A DNA stretch of 64,000 bases from Actinomycetospora sp. NBRC 106375 (GTDB lineage Bacteria; Actinomycetota; Actinomycetes; Mycobacteriales; Pseudonocardiaceae): the NCBI RefSeq assembly GCF_030269665.1, contig NZ_BSTS01000016.1, positions 83,818 to 147,817 of the forward strand, written 5' to 3'. Position 1 is the first letter of the stretch; the number at the start of each line of letters is the position of its first letter. The translations under genes were made by a program, and so were the position numbers. The notes under the pieces are model-generated. The model was not told the DNA's origin and made no database searches. It saw only the letters and a program-made list of their open reading frames with translations. Positions 19,141-29,681 of the stretch are shown here, one piece after another.

Positions 19141-19613
19141 GGACGTCCACCAGCCCCTCGCTCCTGGTCGTGGCCGCGGTCGCCGCCGGGCTGGCCGTGA
19201 ACATCCTGCTCCAGGCCGCGTACGGCGACCTCCCGCCGCTGCCCCTGCTCGCCGGTCTGACGCCGCTCGTCCTCGGGATCGCCGAGCTGGTGCTGGCGGT
19301 CGTCCTGCGCGCCCGGATCCGGCACCGGCGGGGAGCGCGGCCGGTCGACGCGCTCGCGACGGCGCGCGCGGTGGCGCTCGCGAAGGCGTCGTCGCTGGCC
19401 GGGTCACTGGTCGGCGGCGCGTGGCTGGGCGTCCTGGCCTACGTGTTCCCGCTGCGCGACAGCGTGGACGCCGCGGCGGCGGACACGGGGAGCGCGATCG
19501 TCGGCGTCGTCGGGTCCGCGGTGCTCGTCGGGGCCGGGCTCTGGCTCGAGCACTGCCTGCGCACGCCCGACGAGCCCGGCGACGACCCCGACCGCCCGCC
19601 GCGACGGTCCTGA
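19137..19613 (+). CDS. DUF3180 membrane protein (Rv3605c family)
   Basis: 158 residues with four predicted transmembrane helices and a charged C-terminus. The ATG overlaps the folK stop by four bases. The family regularly follows folK in actinobacteria; its function is unknown. Translational coupling to folK suggests shared expression, not necessarily a role in folate metabolism. Confidence 0.82.
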   Translation: MRTSTSPSLLVVAAVAAGLAVNILLQAAYGDLPPLPLLAGLTPLVLGIAELVLAVVLRARIRHRRGARPVDALATARAVALAKASSLAGSLVGGAWLGVLAYVFPLRDSVDAAAADTGSAIVGVVGSAVLVGAGLWLEHCLRTPDEPGDDPDRPPRRS

Positions 19614-19644
19614 CCGGGGCACCGGCCGGGGCGGACCCGGCCGC

Positions 19645-19650
19645 TATCCT
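19645..19650 (+). promoter_or_regulatory. -10 box, leaderless start of the DUF6779-like gene
   Basis: TATCCT ends six bases before the ATG at 19657. Confidence 0.5.
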
Positions 19651-19656
19651 GCAGCG

Positions 19657-20616
19657 ATGAGCACCCCGGACGGGGGACGCGCGGACGTCGGCCCCGACCG
19701 CCGCCGCGTCGTGCTGCTGGGCACCGCGGTGGTGCTCGCGCTCCTCGCCGGGGTCGCCGTGGTGCTCGCCGACGACGCCCGCTGGCTGCGCCTGGGCATC
19801 GTCGCCGCGCTCTGGACCGTCGTGCTCGTGGTGGTCGCCCTCGCTCGACGTGTGCGCTCCGAGGCCGCCGTCGCCGCCGAGGCGGAGGACGTGGCGGCGG
19901 AGCTGGCCGCGGCCGAGGAGGACGCCGAGGAACGGGTTGAGGCCCTGCGCCGCGAGCACGACGAGCGCCTCGCCCGCGAGGTCGCGGCCCGCGAGGAGGC
20001 CGAGCACATCGCGGAGAGGGCCCGCGAGGACGTCGCCGGCCTGCGCGAGGAGCTCGACCGGGTGCGCGTCCACGCCGACGCGGTGACGCTCCAGGCCGGC
20101 GTGCCCGTCGTCGCGCCGCAGCCGCGGGGCGCGCGCCTGCGGGTCGTGGGCGACTCCGGCCCGCAGCCCCGGGTCCCCGCCGCACCCGCGATGCCCGTGA
20201 TGCCCGCGTCCGCCGCGGTGCCGCCGCCTGCCCCGGTCCGCCCGGTCGCCCCGTTGGCGGACCCCTTCCCCGCGCCCCGCTCCGGCGGCCCCGACTCGGG
20301 CCCTGCCGGCCGCCCCCTGCGCCCCGCCGGTCCGCCCCCGGAGGCTCCGCTCGCCGCGGACCCGTCGGTGCTCGCCGCGGGGTCGTTCCTCGACCAGTAC
20401 GTCCGCTCGGCCGGGTACGAGCCCGTCCCCGAGCCCCCTGCGCGGCGCGATCTCCCGCCCGAGCTGCCGGCCGAGCGTTCCGACGAGCGCCGGGCCCGCC
20501 GCGCCGCCCCGCGGCCCGGCGAAGCCGCCACCTCCGGCGGCCGCACCGTCGCCGAGCTCCTCGCGGCGCACGCCGCGGCGGGCGGCACCGGTGGGCGTCG
20601 CCGCCGCGAGCCCTGA
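19657..20616 (+). CDS. Membrane protein with coiled coil and Pro-rich tail (Rv3604c/DUF6779-like)
   Basis: 319 residues. Two hydrophobic helices (about 20-40 and 45-65) are followed by a charged Glu/Arg/Ala-rich coiled coil (about 70-145) and a long Pro/Ala-rich tail. The last 20 residues ('TVAELLAAHAAAGGTGGRRR') resemble the conserved C-terminus of Rv3604c-like proteins. Position after the DUF3180 gene is the same as in mycobacteria. Function unknown; the layout suggests a scaffold at the inner face of the membrane. Confidence 0.72.
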   Translation: MSTPDGGRADVGPDRRRVVLLGTAVVLALLAGVAVVLADDARWLRLGIVAALWTVVLVVVALARRVRSEAAVAAEAEDVAAELAAAEEDAEERVEALRREHDERLAREVAAREEAEHIAERAREDVAGLREELDRVRVHADAVTLQAGVPVVAPQPRGARLRVVGDSGPQPRVPAAPAMPVMPASAAVPPPAPVRPVAPLADPFPAPRSGGPDSGPAGRPLRPAGPPPEAPLAADPSVLAAGSFLDQYVRSAGYEPVPEPPARRDLPPELPAERSDERRARRAAPRPGEAATSGGRTVAELLAAHAAAGGTGGRRRREP

Positions 20617-20696
20617 TCACGGCGCGCACGAGCACGGACGGGGCGTCCGGGGGCGATCCGGGGCACGGCGGGCGGGCCGCGCCGCGGAAGGGCCGT

Positions 20697-20702
20697 TACC
20701 CT
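20697..20702 (+). promoter_or_regulatory. -10 box, leaderless start of the PrsW gene
   Basis: TACCCT ends eight bases before the GTG at 20711. Confidence 0.45.
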
Positions 20703-20710
20703 CCCGCAGG

Positions 20711-21928
20711 GTGATCGCCCCTCCCGTCCGCCTGGCGCCCCAGCAGCGCCGGACGCTCGTGTGGCCGGTCGTCGGCCTGATCGTCCTCGGCATCTGCGGC
20801 CTCGTGACCGTCGGACTCGCGAGCTCGGAGATCGGCGTCGTCGGGGTCGTCATCGGCGTCGTCCTGGCCCTCCTGCCGGTCGCCCCGGTGGTCGCGGCCT
20901 TCCTCTGGATCGACCGCTTCGAGCCCGAGCCGCCGCGCCTGCTCCTCGCGGCGTTCCTGTGGGGCGCCGGGTTCTCGGCGCTGGTCGCCGTCGTCATCAA
21001 CTCGAGCGCGATCATCGCCGCCGAGCTGCTCCTCGGGCGCGGGCAGGGCGACGTGGTCGGTGCGGTGATCTCGGCGCCGCTGGTCGAGGAGTTCGTGAAG
21101 GGCGCGTTCGTCGTCGGGCTGCTGCTGGTCCGGCGCCGGGAGTTCGACGGGATCGTCGACGGCGTCGTCTACGCGGGCATCACCGCGGCGGGCTTCGCCT
21201 TCACCGAGAACATCATCTACTTCGGGCGCGCCTTCACCGAGGCCGAGGGCGCGGTGGGGCCCGCGGTGCTCGCGACGTTCGTGCTGCGCGGCGTGCTCTC
21301 CCCGTTCGCGCACCCGCTCTTCACCGCGATGACCGGCATCGGGGTGGGCATCGCGTCGCAGACCCGCTCGCGGGTGGTCGGCACGGCCGCGGTGCTCGGC
21401 GGCTACGTGCTCGCGGTGATCCTGCACGCGCTGTGGAACTCCTCGACGCAGCTCGGCGCCGGGTTCTTCGGCATCTACGTGCTGATCATGCTGCCGCTGT
21501 TCGCCGGGATGATCGGGCTCGTCGTGTGGCAACGACGACGGGAGGCCGACGTGCTCGCCCGCCAGATGCCCGGGTTCGCCGCCGCGGGCTGGATCGCGCC
21601 GAGCGAGGTGCCGCTCCTCTCGAGCCTCGCCGGGCGCCGGCGCTGGCGCTCGGCGGTCAACCGCCGGGCCGGGGCCGTCGCCGCCCGGGCGGTCGAGGAC
21701 TACCAGCACGCCGTCACCGAGCTCGCGTTCCTGCGCGCCCGCGCCGAACGCGGTGCGCTGCCGCCCCGCGCCGACTGGCATGCCGAGCTGCTCGACAACG
21801 TCGTGCGCACCCGCCTGGCCGCGGTCAACGCGCCGGGCGTCCAGGGCCCCACCGGCGCCCCGCCGCCCCCACACGGCGCCCCGCCGCCGTCCTGGCCCGG
21901 CGGCCCGCCCCGCCCGCCGGCGGTCTGA
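20711..21928 (+). CDS. PrsW-family intramembrane metalloprotease
   Basis: 405 residues from the GTG at 20711; the frame is open further upstream, but homology starts here. About eight transmembrane helices. The PrsW motifs appear in order: 'APLVEEFVKG' (EE pair), 'FAFTENIIY', 'HPLFTAMTG' and 'ILHALWNSS'. A cytoplasmic helical tail and a Pro-rich end follow. In Bacillus PrsW cleaves an anti-sigma factor; a site-1 protease role here would be an inference. No anti-sigma gene lies nearby. Confidence 0.88.
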   Translation: MIAPPVRLAPQQRRTLVWPVVGLIVLGICGLVTVGLASSEIGVVGVVIGVVLALLPVAPVVAAFLWIDRFEPEPPRLLLAAFLWGAGFSALVAVVINSSAIIAAELLLGRGQGDVVGAVISAPLVEEFVKGAFVVGLLLVRRREFDGIVDGVVYAGITAAGFAFTENIIYFGRAFTEAEGAVGPAVLATFVLRGVLSPFAHPLFTAMTGIGVGIASQTRSRVVGTAAVLGGYVLAVILHALWNSSTQLGAGFFGIYVLIMLPLFAGMIGLVVWQRRREADVLARQMPGFAAAGWIAPSEVPLLSSLAGRRRWRSAVNRRAGAVAARAVEDYQHAVTELAFLRARAERGALPPRADWHAELLDNVVRTRLAAVNAPGVQGPTGAPPPPHGAPPPSWPGGPPRPPAV

Positions 21929-21944
21929 TCGGCGCCCGGGCGTG

Positions 21945-22147
21945 GGAGCGAGGGACGCCCTCGCTGCGCCCGACGCAGTGAAGGACGCCCTCGCTCCCGC
22001 GGGCGCCGACCTGGGCTGCGGAGCGAGGGACGCCCTCGCTGCGCCCGACGCAGTGAAGGACACCCTCGCTCCCGCGGGCGCCGACCTGGGCTGCGGCGCG
22101 AGGGACGCCCTCGCTGCGCCCCACGCAGTGAAGGACGCCCTCGCTCC
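21945..22147 (+). repeat. Hairpin repeat B: three tandem 53-bp palindromes, 75-bp period
   Basis: Copies at 21945-21997, 22020-22072 and 22095-22147 are separated by a conserved 22-bp spacer. Each folds into one hairpin: arms GGAGCGAGGG/CCCTCGCTCC outside and CGCTGCG/CGCAGTG inside, about 20 of 24 positions paired, loop CCCGA. Copies differ at one or two bases. The array fills most of the 410-base gap after the PrsW gene and before the DUF2520 gene; the rest of the gap holds the promoter at 22266. Confidence 0.9.
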
Positions 22148-22265
22148 ACGACCCCGCCCACCGCGCCCACCGCGCCCCGACACCCGGCGCCGACGACCCG
22201 CTCACGGTCGGTGCCCAGCAGGCGTGAACCCGCTCACCGCGGGCTCCGCGCGACGCGGGGACGGT

Positions 22266-22271
22266 TACCGT
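22266..22271 (+). promoter_or_regulatory. -10 box of the DUF2520-panC-panD-coaX operon
   Basis: TACCGT with a GTG start 67 bases downstream; the leader contains a GAGGTGG ribosome site before 22339. Confidence 0.35.
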
Positions 22272-22338
22272 GGGCGGCAGTGATCGTCCGGTACCCGCGG
22301 GAGCGGGACGGGAACGAGCCGAACGAGTGAGGTGGCGC

Positions 22339-23310
22339 GTGGGCACCGACGCCGGCGAGGACGCCGGGCGGTGGGAAGGGGCCGGAGCCGGCCCGTCACC
22401 CACCCCTCGGGAAGGCTCACGGCTCGCGGTCGGGGTGGTCTCCGCGGGCCGGGTGGGCGCCGTGCTCGGCGCCGCGCTCGCGAACGCCGGGCACACGGTC
22501 GTCGCCGCTTCCGCGGTCTCCCGCGCCTCCCGCGCCCGCGCCGAGGAGCTGCTGCCCGGCGCCGAGATCCTCCCGCCCGACGAGGTCGTGCGCCGCGCCG
22601 ACCTCGCGCTGCTCGCGGTCCCGGACGACGTCCTGCCCGGCCTGGTCCGGGGGCTCGCCGCGTCGGACTGCCTGCGTCCGGGCCAGATCGTGGTGCACAC
22701 GTGCGGCGCCGAGGGCGTCGGCGTGCTCGCGCCCGCCGCGGAGCACGACGTCCTGCCGATCGCGCTGCACCCGGCGATGACGATCACCGGGCGCGCCGAG
22801 GACGTCACTCGCCTCGCCGGCGCCTGCGTCGGCATCACCGCCCCGGAGGGCCTCAGCGAGGACGCCGACGCCGCCTGGCTCGTCGGCGAGGCGCTGGTCG
22901 TGGAGATGGGCGCCGAGCCCGTCCGCGTCCCCGAGGCCGCCCGCCCGCTGTACCACGCGGCGCTCGCGCACGGGGCGAACCACCTGACGACGCTGGTCCG
23001 CGAGGCCGCCGACCTGCTGTCCGGCGCGGGCATCGAGTCCGCCGAGCGCGTGCTCGCCCCGCTGCTGTCCGCGGCGCTCGACAACGCCCTGCGCCACGGC
23101 GACCGCGCGCTCACCGGGCCGGTGGTGCGCGGCGACGCCGGCACGGTGGCGACACACTTGCGCCACCTCGACGAGCGCGCCCCCGAGGCCGCCCCGCTCT
23201 ACCGGGCCCTCGCCCGGCGCACCGCCGAGCGCGCCCGCGCCGGCGGGCTGCTCGACCCCGCCGCCGCGCAGGACGTGGTGTCCGCCCTCGCCGAGAGGCC
23301 CCGCCCGTGA
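22339..23310 (+). CDS. Rossmann-like/DUF2520 oxidoreductase-fold protein (Rv3603c family)
   Basis: 323 residues. N-terminal dinucleotide-fold '[22 protein letters not shown]' (GxGxxG-like, with S-A-G-R-V-G), then a helical DUF2520 domain from about 170. It resembles ketopantoate-reductase-type folds and always sits beside panC in this lineage, so a role in pantothenate supply is often suggested but not shown. GTG at 22339 has GAGG six bases upstream; an open frame reaches back to 22270. The stop overlaps the panC start (GTGA). Confidence 0.8.
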   Translation: MGTDAGEDAGRWEGAGAGPSPTPREGSRLAVGVVSAGRVGAVLGAALANAGHTVVAASAVSRASRARAEELLPGAEILPPDEVVRRADLALLAVPDDVLPGLVRGLAASDCLRPGQIVVHTCGAEGVGVLAPAAEHDVLPIALHPAMTITGRAEDVTRLAGACVGITAPEGLSEDADAAWLVGEALVVEMGAEPVRVPEAARPLYHAALAHGANHLTTLVREAADLLSGAGIESAERVLAPLLSAALDNALRHGDRALTGPVVRGDAGTVATHLRHLDERAPEAAPLYRALARRTAERARAGGLLDPAAAQDVVSALAERPRP

Positions 23311-24221
23311 CCCGACCGTCCAGCCTGCGCACGAACCTCGTGAGCCGGCCGCGCCCGCAGTACACGGCCGACGACCTCACCGTGCACCGCGACCCCACCG
23401 CCCTGCGTCGCGTCACGAAGGCGCTGCGGGGCGGCGGCCGGCGCGTCACGCTCGTCCCGACCATGGGCGCCCTGCACGAGGGCCACCGCGAACTCATGCG
23501 CCGTGCCCGCACCATCCCCGGATCGACGACGGTCGTCTCGATCTTCGTGAACCCGCGCCAGTTCGGTCCGGACGAGGACTTCGACCGCTACCCCCGGGCC
23601 TTCGAGGGCGACCTCGAGATGTGCCGCGAGGAGGGCGTCGAGCTGGTCTTCGCGCCCGAGGTCGACGCCATGTACCCGGAGGGCTTCAGCACCTCGATCG
23701 ACCCTGGTCCGCTGGGGGCCGAGCTCGAGGGCGCGGTCCGCCCCGGGCACTTCGCCGGCATGCTGACCGTGGTCAACAAGCTCTTCGCGATCGTCGTGCC
23801 CGACGTGGCCTTCTTCGGCGAGAAGGACTACCAGCAGCTGACGCTGATCCGCCGCATGGTGCGCGACCTCGACATCGACGTCCACGTCGTGGGCGTGCCG
23901 ACGGTCCGCGAGGAGGGCGGGCTCGCGCTGTCGAGCCGCAACGCCTACCTCGCCGACGACGACCGCCGCGCCGCGGTCGCGCTCTCGGCGGCGCTCTCGG
24001 CAGGCCAGCACGCCGGCGAGCAGGGTCCGGCGGCCGTGCTCGAGGCCGCGCGGGCCGTGCTCGCCACGGAGCCGAGCCTGCAGCTCGACTACCTCGAGCT
24101 GCGCGACGTGGACCTCGGTCCCACCCCCGACATCGGCCCCGCGCGCCTGCTCGTCGCGGCCCGGGCCGGCACCACCCGCCTGATCGACAACGCCGCCGTG
24201 TCCGTCGTGAGGAGAGTCTGA
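23307..24221 (+). CDS. panC: Pantothenate synthetase (pantoate-beta-alanine ligase)
   Basis: Joins pantoate and beta-alanine with ATP to make pantothenate. 304 residues; GTG overlapping the DUF2520 stop. The HIGH-like '[12 protein letters not shown]', 'FVNPRQFGP', '[10 protein letters not shown]' and the KMSKS-like 'LSSRN' are all present. The first 30 residues are not conserved. Confidence 0.95.
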   Translation: MTRPSSLRTNLVSRPRPQYTADDLTVHRDPTALRRVTKALRGGGRRVTLVPTMGALHEGHRELMRRARTIPGSTTVVSIFVNPRQFGPDEDFDRYPRAFEGDLEMCREEGVELVFAPEVDAMYPEGFSTSIDPGPLGAELEGAVRPGHFAGMLTVVNKLFAIVVPDVAFFGEKDYQQLTLIRRMVRDLDIDVHVVGVPTVREEGGLALSSRNAYLADDDRRAAVALSAALSAGQHAGEQGPAAVLEAARAVLATEPSLQLDYLELRDVDLGPTPDIGPARLLVAARAGTTRLIDNAAVSVVRRV

Positions 24222-24222
24222 C

Positions 24223-24849
24223 GTGCAGCGCACGATGCTGAAGTCCAAGATCCACCGCGCGACGGTGACCGACGCGAACCTGCACTACGTCGGCTCGGTG
24301 ACCGTCGACGAGGACCTCATGCGGGCCGCCGACCTCCTGCCCGGCGAGCAGGTGGCCATCGTCGACGTCACCAACGGCGCCCGCCTCGAGACCTACGTGA
24401 TCACCGGCGCGGCCGGCTCCGGCGTCATCGGGATCAACGGCGCCGCGGCGCACCTCGTCTCGCCCGGCGACCTCGTCATCCTCATCTCCTACGGGGTCAT
24501 GGACGACGCCGAGGCCCGCGCGTACCAGCCGCGCGTGGTCTTCGTCGACGACCGCAACCGCGTCCTCGACCGCGGCGCCGACCCGACGCACGTCCCCGAC
24601 GACGCACCCGCGACGTCGCTGCTGCGCCCGGGCACGGACGCCCAGGGAGCGCGCCCGGCCCGTCACCGCGAGCCCGCCGCCGGACCGGCCATGACGACGG
24701 TCGGCGCCGGGCTCGCCAGCACCGCCGGGAGCCACCGCGGTTCGGCGGCCCGCCGCGCCGCCGAACCGCGGGCGGGGGAGCGCCGCCGGGACTCCTCGGA
24801 GACCACCGACGCCCGCCGCCTCGACGCGTTGCTGTCCACGGACAACTGA
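24223..24849 (+). CDS. panD: Aspartate 1-decarboxylase
   Basis: Pyruvoyl enzyme making beta-alanine for panC. The pro-enzyme is expected to cleave itself between G24 and S25 in 'HYVGSVTV', creating the pyruvoyl group; both residues are present. Conserved core to about residue 120. The 208-residue length is unusual: about 75 extra Ala/Arg-rich residues follow the core, while family members are usually 115-140. GTG start after GAGGAGAG; one base from the panC stop. Confidence 0.93.
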   Translation: MQRTMLKSKIHRATVTDANLHYVGSVTVDEDLMRAADLLPGEQVAIVDVTNGARLETYVITGAAGSGVIGINGAAAHLVSPGDLVILISYGVMDDAEARAYQPRVVFVDDRNRVLDRGADPTHVPDDAPATSLLRPGTDAQGARPARHREPAAGPAMTTVGAGLASTAGSHRGSAARRAAEPRAGERRRDSSETTDARRLDALLSTDN

Positions 24850-24874
24850 GCGCCCGGGCAGAGCGAGACCATCC

Positions 24875-25708
24875 GTGCTGCTCTGCGTCGACGTCGGCAA
24901 CACCCAGACCGCGCTCGCGCTCTACCCCGACGACGGCGACGGCCCCGCGGTCTGGGACGCGCGCCTGCGCACCGAGCCGCGGGCGACGGGCGACGAGATG
25001 GCGCTGCTCGTCCGCGGGCTGCTGGGGGCGCGCGTCGCCGACGTGACGGCCGTGGCGGCGCTCTCGACGGTGCCGGTGCTGCTGCGCGAGCTGCGCGGGA
25101 TGGTCACGCGGCACTTCGCGGGCCTCGACCACCTCCTGGTCGAGCCAGGGGTGCGGACCGGCGTCCCGCTGCTGGTGGACAACCCCAAGGAGGTCGGCGC
25201 CGACCGCGTGGTGCAGGCGCTCGCGGCCCACGAGCGCGTCGGCGGGCCCTGCGTCGTGGTCACGTTCGGGACGTCGACGACGGTGGACGCGGTCTCGGTG
25301 CGCGGGGAGTTCCTCGGCGGCGCGATCGCCGCGGGCGTCGGCGTCTCGGCGGAGGCGCTCGCGGTGCGCGCAGCCGCGCTGCGGCCGGTGGAACTGGTCG
25401 TGCCGCGCTCCGTGCTCGGGCGCAACACCGTCGAGAGCATGCAGGCCGGGCTCGTGATCGGCGCGGCGGCGCAGGTCGACGGTCTGGTCTCCCGGGTGAG
25501 CCGCGAGATCACGGCACGGGATCCGGAGGGCCGCAGCCCGGTCGCGGTCGTCGCGTCGGGCGGCTTCGCGCCCGTCGTCGTCGAGGAGTGCACGACGATC
25601 ACCGACCACGTGCCGGACCTGACGCTGCTCGGCCTGCGCTCGGTGCACCGGCGCCGCACGGAGCGCCGCGACGACCGCGCCGCGAAGCGGGCCGCCCGGC
25701 CGTCCTGA
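24875..25708 (+). CDS. coaX: Type III pantothenate kinase
   Basis: Phosphorylates pantothenate, the first step of CoA synthesis. 277 residues, GTG start. N-terminal phosphate-1 motif 'CVDVGNTQT', 'DRVVQALAA' and 'TFGTSTTVD' with the catalytic Asp region, and a 'GGAIAAGVG' turn. The last 20 residues are basic and not conserved. Final gene of the pantothenate/CoA operon, followed by a very long hairpin. Confidence 0.93.
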   Translation: MLLCVDVGNTQTALALYPDDGDGPAVWDARLRTEPRATGDEMALLVRGLLGARVADVTAVAALSTVPVLLRELRGMVTRHFAGLDHLLVEPGVRTGVPLLVDNPKEVGADRVVQALAAHERVGGPCVVVTFGTSTTVDAVSVRGEFLGGAIAAGVGVSAEALAVRAAALRPVELVVPRSVLGRNTVESMQAGLVIGAAAQVDGLVSRVSREITARDPEGRSPVAVVASGGFAPVVVEECTTITDHVPDLTLLGLRSVHRRRTERRDDRAAKRAARPS

Positions 25709-25724
25709 CGCGCCGGACGGCGGC

Positions 25725-25769
25725 CTACTGGCTGGTATCCCTCGCCACGCGAGGGATACCAGCCAGTAG
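25725..25769. terminator. Very long bidirectional hairpin after coaX
   Basis: A perfect 21-bp stem around a CAC loop begins CTACTGGCTGG. Allowing one bulged base, five more pairs extend it on the outside. It lies between the convergent coaX and GAF-regulator genes. Confidence 0.8.
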
Positions 25770-25807
25770 CCGCCACAGCGAGGCGACGGCGGCGGGCGAG
25801 CCCCGGG

Positions 25808-27319
25808 TCAGCGCACCGGCACGTCGAGCTCGTCGCGCCGCGGGTCGCCGTCGGGCAGCAACCGGCGCAGGCGCACGACCAGGTCGGGGTCGGACCCGGC
25901 GGTCCCGCTCTGGGCGAGGGCCCACAGCGCCTCGGCGTCGCCGCGGCGCAGGACGGCCCCGCGGACGGCGACCTCGAGGTGGTCGCGCTCCACGCGGACG
26001 TCCGGGGCGTCGGAGGCGGGCAGCAGGGCCCCGCGGCGCAGGATGTGCGGCGCCGGCACCTTGCCCTCCCGCAGGGCGGCGCGGACGTCGAGGAAATCGG
26101 CGTCGACGCGGGCGCGCAACCGGTAGGGCTGGGCGCTGATGATCGAGCAGCCGAGGGAGCTGCGCAGGCGGTGCACCTCGGAGCGCACCGTGACGGGGTT
26201 GCCGGCGTCGCCGTAGAGCGCGGAGGCGAGACGGTCGGCGGTGAGGCCGTCGGGGTGCAGGGCCAGCAGCGTCAGGATCTCGGCGTGGCGCAGGCTCAGA
26301 CGCACGGGCCGGCCGTCGAGCCGCGCCACCGGGCGCTCGGCGCCCAGGAACGGCAGGGCGAGCGTCGGGCGTGACGACGTCCGCGGGGCGAGGCGCAGGA
26401 GCCAGCCCTCGGCCAGCGGCTCGAGGACGCCCTCGCCGCGCTCGCCGAGGTCGACGCGGTCGCCGTCCCCGGGGATCGCGACCCGCTCGGGCAGCCAGCC
26501 GGTCGGCTCCGCGGCGAGCACGCGCCCGCCCGGGGCGAGCAGCGCGCCTGGCTCGCCGCGCAGGCCGTCGAGGTGGGGCCGGTTGCGGGCCCGCAGCCGC
26601 TCGTCGCGCTCGACGACACGGGCGTGCAGGTGCACCTCGGCGAGCTCCGCGGCCGCCTTGACCAGCGCGAGCGTGCTCGGGTGGAAGGTCTGCAGGGGGC
26701 CGGTGAGGTCGATGGCGGCGACGACCTCGCCGGAGTCCGGGTCGTGGATCGGGGCCGCCGCGCAGGTCCACGAGTGGTACAGCCGCACGAGGTGCTCGGC
26801 GGAGTGGATCTGCACCGCCCGCCCGGACGCCAGCGCCGTCCCCATCGCGTTGGTGCCGATGGAGTCCTCGCTCCAGCGCGTGCCCTCCACGAGCTCGCAC
26901 GCGTCGCCGCGGCGCAGGACGTCGGTGTTCCCCTCGCGCCAGAGGATGTGTCCGCGCGCGTCGGTCACGATCATCATGTGCACGGCCTCGTCGGCCACGT
27001 CGAGCAGCGTGCGCCGCAGCAGCGGCAGCACCGGCGCCAGCAGGTGCCCGCCGCGCACGTCCGCCAGCTCGTCGCTCTGGAACACGTGGCGCGGGCGCCC
27101 GTGGTCCGGGTCGACGTGGGCATCGAGCGAGCGCTGCCAGGAAGCCGATACGAGGTCGCGGGGCGAGCCCGGGCTCGCGGTGCCGGACAGGACCGCGTCA
27201 CGGATGCGTTCGAGCAGGTGCGCACGCTCGACCGGGTCCGACGGTTCGAGCGGGGTCGACAGCGTGCCGGGAACGGTCAGGCGGGTGGTCCCGCGCGCGC
27301 CACGCTGGCTCTCCGGCAT
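25808..27319 (-). CDS. GAF-domain transcriptional regulator with C-terminal winged helix
   Basis: 503 residues from the ATG at 27319; upstream frame extension lacks homology and runs through the promoter region. An N-terminal segment with 'RDLVSASWQRSL' and a GAF-like sensor ('WSEDSIGTNAMGTALASGRAVQI...H') are typical of AcoR-type regulators. The sigma-54 AAA domain is absent; instead the C-terminal third holds a winged-helix-like unit ('RLSLRHAEILTLLALHPDGLTADRLASALYG'). Divergent from the aldehyde dehydrogenase gene, which it probably controls through the inverted repeat at 27494. Confidence 0.8.
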   Translation of the reverse strand: MPESQRGARGTTRLTVPGTLSTPLEPSDPVERAHLLERIRDAVLSGTASPGSPRDLVSASWQRSLDAHVDPDHGRPRHVFQSDELADVRGGHLLAPVLPLLRRTLLDVADEAVHMMIVTDARGHILWREGNTDVLRRGDACELVEGTRWSEDSIGTNAMGTALASGRAVQIHSAEHLVRLYHSWTCAAAPIHDPDSGEVVAAIDLTGPLQTFHPSTLALVKAAAELAEVHLHARVVERDERLRARNRPHLDGLRGEPGALLAPGGRVLAAEPTGWLPERVAIPGDGDRVDLGERGEGVLEPLAEGWLLRLAPRTSSRPTLALPFLGAERPVARLDGRPVRLSLRHAEILTLLALHPDGLTADRLASALYGDAGNPVTVRSEVHRLRSSLGCSIISAQPYRLRARVDADFLDVRAALREGKVPAPHILRRGALLPASDAPDVRVERDHLEVAVRGAVLRRGDAEALWALAQSGTAGSDPDLVVRLRRLLPDGDPRRDELDVPVR

Positions 27320-27493
27320 CGGCGCCCCCTGCGCTGGACGTGGCGGCCTGCGGGTGCCGTCACGGCACCGATCCTGCCCGCCCGGTCGTCGGGAGGACCC
27401 CTCCCGACGAATGGTGCTGCATCCCCTCCGCTTAGGCAACCCTTCATCAAAACCTCGGACGCGGATCCTTGACAAGAGAAACGCCGCAGATGC

Positions 27494-27529
27494 GTTGCAA
27501 CGCCGGTGCAACCCTGGCGCACCTAGTGT
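27494..27529 (+). promoter_or_regulatory. Operator-like inverted repeat and -10 box before the aldehyde dehydrogenase gene
   Basis: GTTGCA-N7-TGCAAC (27494-27512) is a perfect inverted repeat. TAGTGT at 27524-27529 fits a -10 box, so the repeat covers the -35 region, the usual place for a regulator of the divergent GAF type. The region 27320-27583 otherwise shows only a CACGTG palindrome near 27539. Confidence 0.5.
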
Positions 27530-27583
27530 CCGCGGTCACGTGGTCCCACTCACGTAATCCCATGATGTGGAGGGAAATCACCG

Positions 27584-29107
<1,524 letters not shown>

Positions 29108-29145
29108 TCCTCCCGCGGGTTCCCCACCAGGAGGAGGTGGTCACC

Positions 29146-29583
29146 ATGACCCAGATCAGCACGAGCACCGACGTCACCGAGCAGGTGCCGGAGGTGCCGG
29201 GGTCGGGGACGGGTCGCGTCGCCCTGTCGCCGCAGGCCTCCGAGCTCCTGGTGCAGCTCACCGACATCCACGGCCCGCTGATGTTCCACCAGTCCGGCGG
29301 GTGCTGCGACGGCAGCGCCCCGATGTGCTACCCGGACGGGGACTTCAAGATCGGGGGCCAGGACGTGCACCTCGGTGACCTCGTGGTGGAGGGCCTGGAG
29401 AAGCCGATCGGCTTCTACATGTCCGCCTCGCAGTTCGAGTACTGGAAGCACACGCACATCACCGTCGACGTGGTGAAGGGCCGCGGCAGCGGATTCTCGG
29501 TGGAGGCCCCCGAGGGCGTCCGCTTCATCATCCGCTCGCGGCTGTTCACCGACGAGGAGATGCGCGACCTGGGTGACCTGTAG
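29146..29583 (+). CDS. DUF779 protein, aldehyde dehydrogenase partner
   Basis: 145 residues. Conserved '[20 protein letters not shown]' with a Cys pair plus a third Cys that may bind metal, and '[20 protein letters not shown]'. The ATG lies eight bases after AGGAGGAGG, one of the strongest ribosome sites in the window. DUF779 genes nearly always follow aldehyde dehydrogenase genes; a role in activation or metal handling is suspected but unproven. Confidence 0.88.
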   Translation: MTQISTSTDVTEQVPEVPGSGTGRVALSPQASELLVQLTDIHGPLMFHQSGGCCDGSAPMCYPDGDFKIGGQDVHLGDLVVEGLEKPIGFYMSASQFEYWKHTHITVDVVKGRGSGFSVEAPEGVRFIIRSRLFTDEEMRDLGDL

Positions 29584-29601
29584 CGCTCACCCGAGCACGA
29601 T

Positions 29602-29646
29602 CGAGGGGCGCCCCCGCTGCGCAGCACGCAGCGAGGGCGCCCCTCG
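29602..29646. terminator. Hairpin after the DUF779 gene (repeat B relative)
   Basis: 20-bp stem with one mismatch around CAGCA; arms begin CGAGGGGCGCCC. Its inner CGCTGCG/CGCAGCG stem and outer CGAGG/CCTCG arms match hairpin repeat B. Confidence 0.75.
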
Positions 29647-29681
29647 CACGTTCGGCCCCCTCCCGACGAAGGAGTTCGACG

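Noticed and set aside
21945..22147. CRISPR array
   Set aside because: The spacers are identical and the repeat is a 53-bp hairpin; no cas genes occur.
21753..22283. Open frames running through the tandem hairpins
   Set aside because: The 75-bp period keeps every frame open; no ribosome site or family homology supports translation.
25808..27319. Sigma-54-dependent activator
   Set aside because: No AAA domain with GAFTGA motif and no -24/-12 promoter is present before the target gene.
27320..27511. N-terminal extension of the GAF regulator
   Set aside because: It would cover the divergent promoter and operator and has no conserved residues.
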